The notes below the pieces were generated by a model. It saw nothing but the letters and a program-made list of their open reading frames with translations, searched no databases and had not been told where the DNA came from. The translations under genes and the position numbers were made by a program. 7,470 bases of DNA from Alphaproteobacteria bacterium (GTDB lineage Bacteria > Pseudomonadota > Alphaproteobacteria > RF32 > CAG-239). The DNA lies in NCBI GenBank assembly GCA_017650255.1, contig JAGCFG010000099.1, forward strand, positions 1 to 7,470, written 5' to 3'. Below, piece by piece: positions 1 to 5,885 of this stretch (position 1 is the stretch's first letter; every line of letters starts with the position of its first letter).

Positions 1-167
1 CTTTTGCCATCACCCTCCATGTGCGCAACGCACAATATCAAGAAGCCAAAAGAATTCACGTTTTGGACTGCATAGAGTGCGGTTGCTGCTCCTATTCTTG
101 TCCGGCACGAATTCCTCTGCTCGACTACTGTAAACTTGCAAAATATGAAATTAGGAAGAAGAAGTAA
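1..167 (+). CDS. rnfC: RnfC, C-terminal fragment (ferredoxin/NAD electron-transport complex, iron-sulfur subunit)
   Basis: Only the last 54 residues are in the window; the reading frame starts at position 3 and ends with TAA at 165-167. The fragment contains CIECGCCSYSCP, a CxxCxxCxxxCP 4Fe-4S motif, followed by the IPL.DY...AK.EI stretch typical of the end of RnfC. In the Rnf complex RnfC is the peripheral subunit that carries two 4Fe-4S clusters and the NADH/FMN site; the motif seen here is the second cluster. The protein stops about 20 residues after the last cysteine, so it is the short form without the long alanine/lysine-rich tail of enterobacterial RsxC. The stop lies 2 bases before rnfD, which indicates one operon. 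Confidence 0.93.
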   Translation, partial: FAITLHVRNAQYQEAKRIHVLDCIECGCCSYSCPARIPLLDYCKLAKYEIRKKK

Positions 168-169
168 TT

Positions 170-1171
170 ATGTTAAAAGTTTCTACTGCTCCGCATTTTT
201 ATTCACCGATAGATACAACCTCAATTATGAGAAATGTCATAATTGCCCTGATACCTGCCGGAATTGTAGCTGTTCTGATGTTTGGCTTGAGCGCCCTCAT
301 CACAATGGTTACTGCCGTTGCCGGTTGTGTCGTGATGGAATATTTGGTATGCCGCTATATGCTCAAAATCCGCACAACAACTGCAGACCTCTCCGCCGTT
401 GTAACCGGCTTGTTACTGGCTTATAACCTGCCCTGCAATATGCCGATTTGGATGACTTTAATCGGCTGTTTTGTAGCAATTGTCATAACCAAGATGGCTT
501 TTGGCGGAATTGGCAAAAACATTTTCAATCCTGCATTAGTCGGACGAGTATTTTTGTTTGTTTCTTTTCCTGTACAAATGACAACTTGGCAAACTCCGAA
601 ATTGTTCGACTTTCTAAATACAGATGTTTCAACATCTGCCACAACCTTAAGCGCCTTAAAGCACTTGGACAGTTCAACATCTGCTACAATGCTCTCCGCA
701 CAGGACACTCTGCCGAGCTACTTTGATATGTGTGTTGGCCATATCGGCGGCTCCATGGGTGAGATATCAACTCTGGCGTTGTTGCTTGGACTTTGCTGGC
801 TATTATACAAAAAAGTCATTTCATGGCACATTCCTTTTTATTATGTCGGCACATTTTTTGCCCTAAACCTTGCCTTTTGGCTCTATTCCGACAGCACCGC
901 CTATGAACCATTAACCCAAATGTTGTCCGGCGGCTTGTTATTGGGCGCAATCTTTATGGCAACAGACTACACAACCTCACCAATGAGTATAAACGGAAAA
1001 ATATTTTTTGCCGTCGGTTGCGCGGTTTTAACTTTTGTCATCAGACACTACGGCTCATACCCTGAAGGAGTATCTTTTGCCATTTTGATAATGAATGCCT
1101 TTGTCCCATTGATAGATATGTTTTTCAAACCCAAAATATTCGGCACAGGCACAAAAGCGAGGAGCAAATAA
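170..1171 (+). CDS. rnfD: RnfD, membrane subunit of Rnf complex with covalent FMN site
   Basis: This 333-residue polytopic protein is the RnfD/NqrB-type subunit, which carries a covalently bound FMN and takes part in ion-coupled electron transfer in the inner membrane. Family features seen are the N-terminal S.APH motif, TADLSAVVTGLLLAYNLP, GGIGKNIFNPALVGR, GGSMGE, and ATDYTTSPMS near residue 265. Roughly nine or ten hydrophobic segments are visible. Flavin is attached to the Thr of a Dxx(S/T)GA(T/S) motif in this family. Here DVSTSAT (D152-T158) sits where that motif belongs, with Ser in place of the usual Gly, and a second copy, DSSTSAT (D167-T173), follows 15 residues later. AGGAAG at 153-158 is a plausible ribosome-binding site. 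The gene starts 2 bases after rnfC and is followed by rnfG after one base. Confidence 0.95.
   Translation: MLKVSTAPHFYSPIDTTSIMRNVIIALIPAGIVAVLMFGLSALITMVTAVAGCVVMEYLVCRYMLKIRTTTADLSAVVTGLLLAYNLPCNMPIWMTLIGCFVAIVITKMAFGGIGKNIFNPALVGRVFLFVSFPVQMTTWQTPKLFDFLNTDVSTSATTLSALKHLDSSTSATMLSAQDTLPSYFDMCVGHIGGSMGEISTLALLLGLCWLLYKKVISWHIPFYYVGTFFALNLAFWLYSDSTAYEPLTQMLSGGLLLGAIFMATDYTTSPMSINGKIFFAVGCAVLTFVIRHYGSYPEGVSFAILIMNAFVPLIDMFFKPKIFGTGTKARSK
623..712 (+). repeat. Tandem 45-bp in-frame duplication of the FMN-attachment motif in rnfD
   Basis: Two adjacent 15-codon units, 623-667 and 668-712, encode DVSTSATTLSALKHL and DSSTSATMLSAQDTL, which agree at 10 of 15 residues. At DNA level the core TTCAACATCTGCyACAA (628-644 and 673-689) differs at a single base. 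The spacing keeps the frame, and each unit contains a full Dxx[ST]SAT flavinylation-like motif. This looks like a local duplication inside the periplasmic loop that carries FMN in RnfD. Confidence 0.85.
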
Positions 1172-1172
1172 A

Positions 1173-1751
1173 ATGAAATCAAATTTATTCAATATGATAG
1201 CAGCTCTTTTGGTCGTTTCTGTTTGTTCGGCGGCTTCAATTGGTTATGTATATCAAAAAACCAGTGAACCGATAGCACAAGCCAAACAAGCAAAAATAAT
1301 GTCCGCAATCCAAGAAATGGTCGGCACATTCGACAATAACCCGATTGAAGAAAAAACCGCCATATCCGGCAATGATGTCGAGCTTTATCCGGCAAGAGAA
1401 AACGGCACCATAACTTCTGTTGCCGTAAAATCATTCAGCAACCAAGGTTTTGGCGGCAAAATAGAACTTATTTTAGGCATTTTGATGGACGGCACCGTAA
1501 CCGGCTACAAAGTTACGCAACAAAACGAAACACCCGGTCTTGGCTCCCAAGTTACCGAAGAAAAATTCAGCAGCCAATTTGTAGGGTTGAACACCCATAG
1601 CAACAAATTCCGTCTTAGCAAAGACGGCGGAGAAATAGATGCCGTCACCGGCGCCACCATAAGCTCAAAAGCTGTAATTGACGCTGTCCAAAAAGCCGTT
1701 TCCGCCTATAACAATTTTGCAGGAGCAATATCCCATGACACTGAAGAATAG
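1173..1751 (+). CDS. rnfG: RnfG, periplasmic FMN-binding subunit of Rnf complex
   Basis: This 192-residue protein has one N-terminal membrane anchor (about residues 5-27) and a periplasmic FMN-binding domain. The FMN-binding signature is intact: ETPGLGSQV in the middle and DAVTGATISSKAV near the C-terminus, with Thr162 of TGAT as the expected site of covalent FMN attachment. That modification normally needs the flavin transferase ApbE, which is not in the window. RnfG relays electrons on the outer face of the membrane alongside RnfD. The start is preceded by AGGAG at 1160-1164, inside the end of rnfD. The last 17 bases overlap the start of rnfE, so the two are probably translationally coupled. 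Confidence 0.95.
   Translation: MKSNLFNMIAALLVVSVCSAASIGYVYQKTSEPIAQAKQAKIMSAIQEMVGTFDNNPIEEKTAISGNDVELYPARENGTITSVAVKSFSNQGFGGKIELILGILMDGTVTGYKVTQQNETPGLGSQVTEEKFSSQFVGLNTHSNKFRLSKDGGEIDAVTGATISSKAVIDAVQKAVSAYNNFAGAISHDTEE
1721..1737 (+). promoter_or_regulatory. Ribosome-binding site fixing the rnfE start
   Basis: AGGAG at 1721-1725 is followed by a 9-base spacer and ATG at 1735-1737. The frame is open further upstream to a TTG at 1678, but that start has no Shine-Dalgarno sequence and would add 19 residues unlike RnfE. The ATG at 1735 is therefore the likely start, which places the rnfE initiation region inside the end of rnfG. Confidence 0.8.
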
Positions 1752-2337
1752 TTGGAACAACCTGACACGCGGCATAATCCGCGAAAACCCCGTATTTGTA
1801 ATGATGCTCGGCATGTGCCCGACGCTCGGCGTTACAACTTCAATGCAAAACGGTCTGGGTATGGGCTTGGCCACTTTATTTGTGCTAATGATGTCAAACA
1901 TTTTTATATCACTGGTCAAAAGTCTAATCCCCAACATGGTTAGAATTCCGTGCTACATTGTTATGATTGCATCATTCGTGACCATAATCAACCTGCTTAT
2001 GGAGGCCTATTTACCGGCTCTGCACGAACAACTCGGAATTTATATTCCTCTCATTGTAGTAAACTGCATAATCTTGGGTAGAGCCGAAGCCTTTGCCTCC
2101 AAAAACAATGTCTGGCAGTCTTTGATGGACGCGCTCGGCATGGGCTTGGGCTTTACATTAGCCTTAACCCTTTTGGGGGCCACAAGAGAAATTTTGGGAT
2201 CCGGCAGCCTGCTAGGCATCTCGCTTTTTGGCGAAAATGCATATCCGATATTGCTTTTCATAATGCCACCGGGAGCATTTTTGGCTTTGGCCGGACTGAT
2301 TATGGTTTTCAACAAAATGGTAGGAGCAAATAAATGA
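1735..2337 (+). CDS. rnfE: RnfE, membrane subunit of Rnf complex
   Basis: This 200-residue hydrophobic protein is of the RnfE/NqrD family, with about six membrane segments. It is one of two related inner-membrane subunits that face each other in inverted orientation and share an intramembrane iron or iron-sulfur centre. The two half-motifs are present: [10 protein letters not shown] with Cys28 and [13 protein letters not shown] with Cys111. MPPGAF, typical of RnfE and NqrD C-termini, is also present. It overlaps rnfG by 17 bases, and its TGA stop overlaps the rnfA start in an ATGA arrangement at 2334-2337. Confidence 0.95.
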   Translation: MTLKNSWNNLTRGIIRENPVFVMMLGMCPTLGVTTSMQNGLGMGLATLFVLMMSNIFISLVKSLIPNMVRIPCYIVMIASFVTIINLLMEAYLPALHEQLGIYIPLIVVNCIILGRAEAFASKNNVWQSLMDALGMGLGFTLALTLLGATREILGSGSLLGISLFGENAYPILLFIMPPGAFLALAGLIMVFNKMVGANK

Positions 2338-2915
2338 CTTATGTAATGATTTTCATATCAGCCGTATTGGTTAACAATATAGTCCTATCACAATTTTTAG
2401 GCATCTGCCCGTTTTTGGGTGTATCAAAAAAAATCTCCACTGCGCTCGGCATGGGCATGGCGGTAATGTTTGTAATGACCATCGCCAGCATCGCCACCTG
2501 GTTGGTATATTACAAACTCTTAGTCCCTCACGGGTTAGAATTTATGATAACAGTCGTCTTCATCTTGGTCATTGCCGCGCTGGTCCAAATGGTCGAAATC
2601 ATCATCAAAAAAGTTTCCCCGTCGCTATATCAAGCCTTGGGCATCTTTCTCCCCCTGATAACAACAAACTGCGCGGTTTTGGGTGTTGCAATCCTTGCAA
2701 TCCAAAAAGAATATAGCCTGGCCAACTCGGTATGCTTTGCCATTGCCAATGCGGCTGGCTTCACTTTGGCGATTGTCCTTTTTGCCGGCATCAGAGAAAG
2801 AATCAGTTCCACCGCCTACAACCTGCCGAAAGCTGTCCGCGGCACTCCGATAATTTTGATTGCCGCCGCCCTGCTCTCTCTGGCATTTATGGGCTTTTCC
2901 GGCATAGGTAAATAA
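2334..2915 (+). CDS. rnfA: RnfA, membrane subunit of Rnf complex
   Basis: This 193-residue hydrophobic protein is of the RnfA/NqrE family. The conserved cysteine motifs are intact: [11 protein letters not shown] with Cys25 and [10 protein letters not shown] with Cys113, which together with those of RnfE bind the intramembrane metal centre. [18 protein letters not shown] is a near-universal RnfA signature. AGGAG at 2322-2326 precedes the start, and the ATG overlaps the rnfE stop by four bases. It is the last Rnf gene here and rnfB does not follow. No intrinsic terminator with a GC stem is visible after it. Confidence 0.95.
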   Translation: MTYVMIFISAVLVNNIVLSQFLGICPFLGVSKKISTALGMGMAVMFVMTIASIATWLVYYKLLVPHGLEFMITVVFILVIAALVQMVEIIIKKVSPSLYQALGIFLPLITTNCAVLGVAILAIQKEYSLANSVCFAIANAAGFTLAIVLFAGIRERISSTAYNLPKAVRGTPIILIAAALLSLAFMGFSGIGK

Positions 2916-3005
2916 ATTTACTCCCATATTTCTTTTTTATAGCCATCACAAACAGGCCGAAAAGTCGATTTTTAAATTTTTAGTCAAAAATTAGACATAA
3001 AAATA
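2916..3005 (+). other. AT-rich intergenic stretch after rnfA
   Basis: No gene is visible. A 7-bp A/T-only hairpin (2975-2981 with 2986-2992, loop AGTC) lies just upstream of the -35 box at 3006. It is too weak for an ordinary intrinsic terminator. The AT-rich block could act as an UP-type element for the next promoter, or it could be compositional noise. Confidence 0.3.
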
Positions 3006-3034
3006 TTGACAAGCCATCAAAAATATGTTATACA
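3006..3034 (+). promoter_or_regulatory. Sigma-70-type promoter for the first repeat-protein operon
   Basis: A perfect -35 box TTGACA (3006-3011), a 17-base spacer and a TATACA -10 box (3029-3034) lie 45 bases before the ATG at 3080. The predicted start near 3041 gives a leader of about 39 nt. Confidence 0.7.
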
Positions 3035-3079
3035 TCAATCTCCAATTGAGAATTATTAATTAACCTAAATATAATTAAA

Positions 3080-3523
3080 ATGAAAAAAGAATTTAATCCC
3101 TACCTCGGTCCCAGCTTGGACGAGAAGTCTGAAACAGTTTTTTTGCAACATGCCGAAAAACAAGAAGAAATACGCTATCTCCGCTCAAGGCAATTGTCCG
3201 AAAACGGTGAAAAAACCCTCCTCTGCAACTGCCATCCCGATGTGGTGTCAGCATATTTCGACTGCTGGCCTCTGTGCGGTACCAATGAGCCTCGCCTCAT
3301 CCGCCGCAAAGACAGTACGCTGATTAGAAAATATGTCAAAAAGTTCTCTCTCGGCAAAGAAGCACAAGTACTTTTCGCCCAAAACGGCCGCAAAGAGGAT
3401 CTGATTTTTTTCTTAAGAGAATCTACTTACCCCTTATATGGGGACACCATCGAGGCATTGGAACAACGTGCCGATGCCAATGAGTTGAAAACATACATTT
3501 CACTCAAAAACAGAAAATTATGA
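3080..3523 (+). CDS. Small protein with five 26-residue helical repeats, paralogue 1
   Basis: I do not recognise this 147-residue protein. It has no signal peptide or membrane segment and should be cytoplasmic. After a short N-terminal tail it divides into units of about 26 residues: 18-43, 44-69, 70-95, 96-123 (slightly longer) and 124-147. Each unit tends to start with E, has a hydrophobic pair at positions 4-5, hydrophobics at 12-14, an aromatic or Leu at 16 and Leu near 22. This suits two short helices per unit and a small alpha-solenoid, so binding of a protein or other ligand is plausible but unproven. Three cysteines lie in unit 2. The unit order matches the genes at 3520 and 4508, so all three descend from one ancestor. 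No Shine-Dalgarno sequence precedes the ATG. The TGA stop overlaps the next start (ATGA). Confidence 0.85.
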   Translation: MKKEFNPYLGPSLDEKSETVFLQHAEKQEEIRYLRSRQLSENGEKTLLCNCHPDVVSAYFDCWPLCGTNEPRLIRRKDSTLIRKYVKKFSLGKEAQVLFAQNGRKEDLIFFLRESTYPLYGDTIEALEQRADANELKTYISLKNRKL

Positions 3524-3876
3524 ACAAAAATAAAATGAACATTTGGTCGCCGAGCGAGGAAAAGTACTTCCTTGAACAGGCAACCGAACAACAGACCCTC
3601 GACTACCTTAAAAAACACGTAGTCTACACGGGTTCGGAAAAATGGCTCATCCAGAACTCTTCCAAAGAGGTGCTGGAAGAGCTCTTCCGCCAACAGCCCC
3701 TGGTCCCAAAGAACGAAGAGCTGTTAATCACCCAAAGATCCGAACGCCTGGTGCAGAGTTATATCATGCGCTACCCGCTTGGGCCGGAAGCAGAAAAGCT
3801 GCTGAAGGAACTTCACAAAGAAGAAGCTCTTCAGCTTTACGAGAAAATGTACGGAAAATTGAAGGAAGGTGCATAA
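3520..3876 (+). CDS. Small protein with four 26-residue helical repeats, paralogue 2
   Basis: This 118-residue protein is not recognised by name. Residues 14-39, 40-65, 66-91 and 92-118 are four repeat units with the same pattern as the gene before it: E at position 1, hydrophobics at 4-5 and 12-14, Tyr or Leu at 16, Leu near 22. Unit 3 contains LVQSYIMRYPLGPEAE, aligning with LIRKYVKKFSLGKEAQ in paralogue 1. It is shorter than its relatives and lacks their fifth unit. It is translated from an ATGA overlap with the upstream stop, without its own Shine-Dalgarno sequence, so coupling is likely; an in-frame ATG at 3535 is an alternative start. The last codons form the left arm of the terminator. 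Confidence 0.83.
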   Translation: MNKNKMNIWSPSEEKYFLEQATEQQTLDYLKKHVVYTGSEKWLIQNSSKEVLEELFRQQPLVPKNEELLITQRSERLVQSYIMRYPLGPEAEKLLKELHKEEALQLYEKMYGKLKEGA

Positions 3877-3889
3877 CCTTCCTTTTTTT
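3862..3889 (+). terminator. Intrinsic terminator of the two-gene repeat-protein operon
   Basis: AAGGAAGGT (3862-3870) pairs perfectly with ACCTTCCTT (3876-3884) around a 5-base loop, followed by a run of T to 3889. The stop codon TAA (3874-3876) lies in the loop and the first base of the right arm, so the left arm is coding sequence. Confidence 0.88.
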
Positions 3890-3924
3890 CTTCCCGATTT
3901 CGGTGCTGATTTTTTGTATTTACC

Positions 3925-3953
3925 TTGACAACAGCCCATAAAGTTTGTTAGTT
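3925..3953 (+). promoter_or_regulatory. Probable promoter of the lipoprotein gene
   Basis: A perfect TTGACA (3925-3930) lies 64 bases before the ATG at 3995. At 17-base spacing the -10 position reads TTAGTT (3948-3953), a poor match; TTATCA at 3952-3957 is an alternative at longer spacing. The leader contains GAATTATTAA (3966-3975), also present in the leader of the first repeat gene (3050-3059). Confidence 0.5.
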
Positions 3954-3994
3954 ATCAAGAAAATAGAATTATTAACCAAAACTATTTATTGTTT

Positions 3995-4402
3995 ATGAAA
4001 AAAATTTTTGCTTTATCGCTGCTTTTATTTTTCTTTTTTTGCAGCTGTAACACCAATGGCACAACAACACCATCTGCAACCTCTGACGACAAAGAGATTG
4101 TCACCGCAACATCTCCCGCAGAGGAGCAACCGCCGGTTATTCACGACACTTTGGAAAAAGATATCACTCTCGAGCAACCGGAAATTTTCGGCTCAAAAGT
4201 ACATCGTGTAGCGCAAAAAAACATCTCCATAAACCAAGGCAGTCAGTCCATACCTCTGGTTTTGCTCGAAAACGGCGAAATTTTGAGCGAAGATGAAGAT
4301 ATCTTATACTTCGTAAAACCAGGAGATTCGGTATACTACTCAAGTGATGGAGAGATAACAAAGGTAATTTTTATAGATAAAAAATCCAAAGGCCGTTCTT
4401 AA
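3995..4402 (+). CDS. Small predicted lipoprotein, function unknown
   Basis: This 135-residue protein starts MKK, followed by a very hydrophobic segment (LSLLLFFFF) and then CSCN, a type II signal peptide. Cys18, with Ser at -1, is the most likely lipidated residue; Phe at -3 is less usual than Leu, and Cys16 is a possible alternative. The mature part begins with a Thr/Ser/Pro-rich linker (about 19-50) and ends in a small, probably beta-rich domain containing KPGDSVYY and GEITKVIFID. I do not recognise the family. The ATG at 3995 is preferred over an upstream TTG at 3989. No Shine-Dalgarno sequence is visible. It sits between the repeat-protein genes but has its own promoter and terminator. 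Confidence 0.8.
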   Translation: MKKIFALSLLLFFFFCSCNTNGTTTPSATSDDKEIVTATSPAEEQPPVIHDTLEKDITLEQPEIFGSKVHRVAQKNISINQGSQSIPLVLLENGEILSEDEDILYFVKPGDSVYYSSDGEITKVIFIDKKSKGRS

Positions 4403-4419
4403 AAGAACAGCCTTTTTTT
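4388..4419 (+). terminator. Intrinsic terminator of the lipoprotein gene
   Basis: AAAGGC (4388-4393) pairs with GCCTTT (4410-4415), and GTTCT (4395-4399) with AGAAC (4404-4408), with one C/A mismatch between them; a T run extends to 4419. The stop codon TAA (4400-4402) lies in the loop, and the left arm encodes the last four residues KGRS. Confidence 0.85.
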
Positions 4420-4438
4420 GTTTTTCCAACAATATTTA

Positions 4439-4467
4439 TTGACTTTAATACTCAAAATTGCTAAACA
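4439..4467 (+). promoter_or_regulatory. Probable promoter of the third repeat-protein gene
   Basis: TTGACT (4439-4444), a 17-base spacer and TAAACA (4462-4467) lie 41 bases before the ATG at 4508. The -35 box is good and the -10 box is moderate. A start near 4474 would give a leader of about 34 nt. Confidence 0.5.
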
Positions 4468-4507
4468 ATCGCGTTGGAAAATCATTTTTTAAAAATTATT
4501 ATACATC

Positions 4508-4939
4508 ATGATTAAATTATCAGTAGACGACGAGAATGAATTTTTACAATCGTCGACAGAAAGAGAGGTTTTGGAGTACATCAAAAGCTGTTGGCTATAC
4601 GCCACCACCGAGCACTGGCTTCTCAAAAACGCCTCAGACAAAGTCATCAAACAGCTTGTCACACGATGGATACTTTCCCCCAGCGGTGAAATTATTTTAA
4701 TCGAGCGCGGCAATGCCTCTTTGATCAAGTCCTACTGCGACAAAGCCTCATTCGGCGAAGGCGGACAAATTGCCCTCATCAAACGCGGGCGCCACAACGA
4801 GATAATGTTTTATATTTCAAAATATAAAAACCTATCCCCGTCCGCACTCAGTGCCCTCCGCAAAAGAGGCAACAAAAAAGAGTTGGCAACCTACAATACC
4901 GCCAAAGAAACGGCAATGCACAATGCCGCAACCACTTAA
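4508..4939 (+). CDS. Small protein with five 26-residue helical repeats, paralogue 3
   Basis: This 143-residue protein belongs to the same unnamed family as the genes at 3080 and 3520, and its repeats are the clearest: residues 9-34, 35-60, 61-86, 87-113 and 114-134. Units 3, 4 and 5 carry the motif LIERGN, LIKRGR or LRKRGN, followed by a hydrophobic helix with Tyr at position 16 and LS or FG near 22. Unit 1 aligns with unit 1 of the other two proteins (FLQ...E.EYI), and unit 2 with unit 2 (LLKNAS against LIQNSS and LLCNCH). This indicates gene duplication in register rather than independent repeat growth. No signal peptide or membrane segment is seen. The leader is A/T-rich without a Shine-Dalgarno sequence. 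A Thr/Ala-rich tail ends at the terminator. Confidence 0.85.
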   Translation: MIKLSVDDENEFLQSSTEREVLEYIKSCWLYATTEHWLLKNASDKVIKQLVTRWILSPSGEIILIERGNASLIKSYCDKASFGEGGQIALIKRGRHNEIMFYISKYKNLSPSALSALRKRGNKKELATYNTAKETAMHNAATT

Positions 4940-4964
4940 GGAGAGAATTTTCTCTCCTTTTTTT
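4938..4964 (+). terminator. Intrinsic terminator of the third repeat-protein gene
   Basis: AAGGAGAGAA (4938-4947) and TTCTCTCCTT (4950-4959) form a perfect inverted repeat; in practice a seven- or eight-pair stem with a small A/T loop. A T run to 4964 follows. The last two bases of the stop codon (4937-4939) form the start of the stem. Confidence 0.88.
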
Positions 4965-4990
4965 AATGTATTTTTTCCATCTCCTACAAC

Positions 4991-5027
4991 AAAAGATCCT
5001 CCGTTTCCAAAGGAGCGGAGGATTTTT
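4991..5027 (-). terminator. Terminator of the AsmA-like gene, possibly bidirectional
   Basis: ATCCTCCG (4996-5003) pairs with CGGAGGAT (5016-5023) around a 12-base loop. Reading the minus strand, the stem is followed by C and then TTTT (4994-4991). The plus strand also has a T run (5023-5027), so it could back up the terminator at 4938. It lies 19 bases past the AsmA-like stop codon. Confidence 0.75.
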
Positions 5028-5045
5028 ATCGAGATAACTCAAATT

Positions 5046-5822
5046 CTAGTCAAACAGCTTCTTAAAAAAGCCGCCGATACCTTCTTTGGTATCACTTGCT
5101 TTTTCCTGAACCTGCTTAGTTGCCTCATCTGCAACATCTTTCAAACCGCTGAGACCGTTCTTGACAACCGTGTCATAAGAAACCATCAAGATTTTTTTCA
5201 ACACAACAGTCAAAGTCTCTGCAATAGTCTGGCCGTGAGCATTTTTCTCGCGTCCGACATTTTTCATCTCAATCTTCGGCAAAGGCAAACCGACAGCTGC
5301 GCCCTGACCTGCCAAAGAAGCTGCAACATTAACTTTTCCGTCGACAACATTCAACAAATCGACAACAACTTTTTTGCCGCCCTCTTGAGGCTTTGCCTCT
5401 TCCTCGGCTTTTGTAGCTTTGGCATTTTTATTGATATTAGCGAGCAAATCAGAAATATTATTTCTGCTGGCATTAGAAATTTCGTATGTAACCTCCGGCT
5501 GCGAGACCACAACTCTCTCGATCACAATCATCGGATTGAGTACAGACTTCACATCGAGCTTAACCTCAACACTGCCCAAAGAGATGATATTCGGCTTTGC
5601 ATAACCTTTGGGATTGGCAACAGTCAAATTGTTCAACTTTACCAAACCGTCAAACGGCGACATCTGAAAACCGCCCAATCTGACCTGTGTTCCCGTAACC
5701 TGCGAACCATATTTATTAACTGCGGTTTTGACCATATCTTCCATATTATGCACGACATAATATACCACGCCGGCAACTGCCAAAACCAACAACAACAAAA
5801 TTGTAAAAATTACTTTTTTCAT
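5046..5822 (-). CDS. Short AsmA-like membrane-anchored protein
   Basis: This 258-residue protein has one N-terminal membrane segment (residues 4-24) and then a beta-rich region resembling the AsmA/DUF748 type: GSQVTGTQVRLGGFQMSP, GLVKLNNLTVANPKGY, a lysine-rich linker (about 133-152) and VVVDLLNVVDGKVNV. Larger AsmA-family proteins are tied to outer-membrane lipid transport and biogenesis; this one is much shorter, so only a general envelope role is inferred. The C-terminus is a charged, probably amphipathic helical tail ending in GGFFKKLF. The start at 5822 is chosen because AGAGG (5830-5834) lies 7 bases upstream; the ATG nine codons earlier (5849) would place that site inside the gene. It has its own promoter and terminator and is convergent with the repeat gene at 4508. 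Confidence 0.82.
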   Translation of the reverse strand: MKKVIFTILLLLVLAVAGVVYYVVHNMEDMVKTAVNKYGSQVTGTQVRLGGFQMSPFDGLVKLNNLTVANPKGYAKPNIISLGSVEVKLDVKSVLNPMIVIERVVVSQPEVTYEISNASRNNISDLLANINKNAKATKAEEEAKPQEGGKKVVVDLLNVVDGKVNVAASLAGQGAAVGLPLPKIEMKNVGREKNAHGQTIAETLTVVLKKILMVSYDTVVKNGLSGLKDVADEATKQVQEKASDTKEGIGGFFKKLFD

Positions 5823-5857
5823 TTTTCTACCTCTTCGAAAAATTATCACTGCCCTGA

Positions 5858-5885
5858 TTTATAATTGACTTATAAAATTTTTCAA
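5858..5885 (-). promoter_or_regulatory. Sigma-70-type promoter of the AsmA-like gene
   Basis: Read on the minus strand, TTGAAA (5885-5880), a 16-base spacer and TATAAA (5863-5858) lie about 35 bases upstream of the ATG at 5822. Each box matches consensus at five of six positions. Confidence 0.65.

Noticed and set aside
1678..1734. Upstream TTG start extending RnfE by 19 residues
   Set aside because: No Shine-Dalgarno sequence precedes it, the extension lies fully inside rnfG and is unlike RnfE N-termini; AGGAG at 1721 points to the ATG at 1735.
3989..3994. TTG start two codons upstream of the lipoprotein ATG
   Set aside because: A typical lipoprotein signal begins MKK at 3995, and neither start has a Shine-Dalgarno sequence to favour TTG.
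4499..4510. TTATACATCA also present at 3028-3037, a possible shared -10 or operator
   Set aside because: At 3028 it overlaps a -10 box, but at 4499 it abuts the start codon, where it cannot be the -10 box for that gene; a 10-base A/T-rich match may be chance.
4851..5864. Long open frame of 337 codons on the plus strand, antisense to the AsmA-like gene
   Set aside because: The translation is cysteine-, asparagine- and histidine-rich with no recognisable domain, it runs over two terminators and the end of another gene, and the minus-strand frame has a membrane anchor, ribosome-binding site, promoter and terminator.
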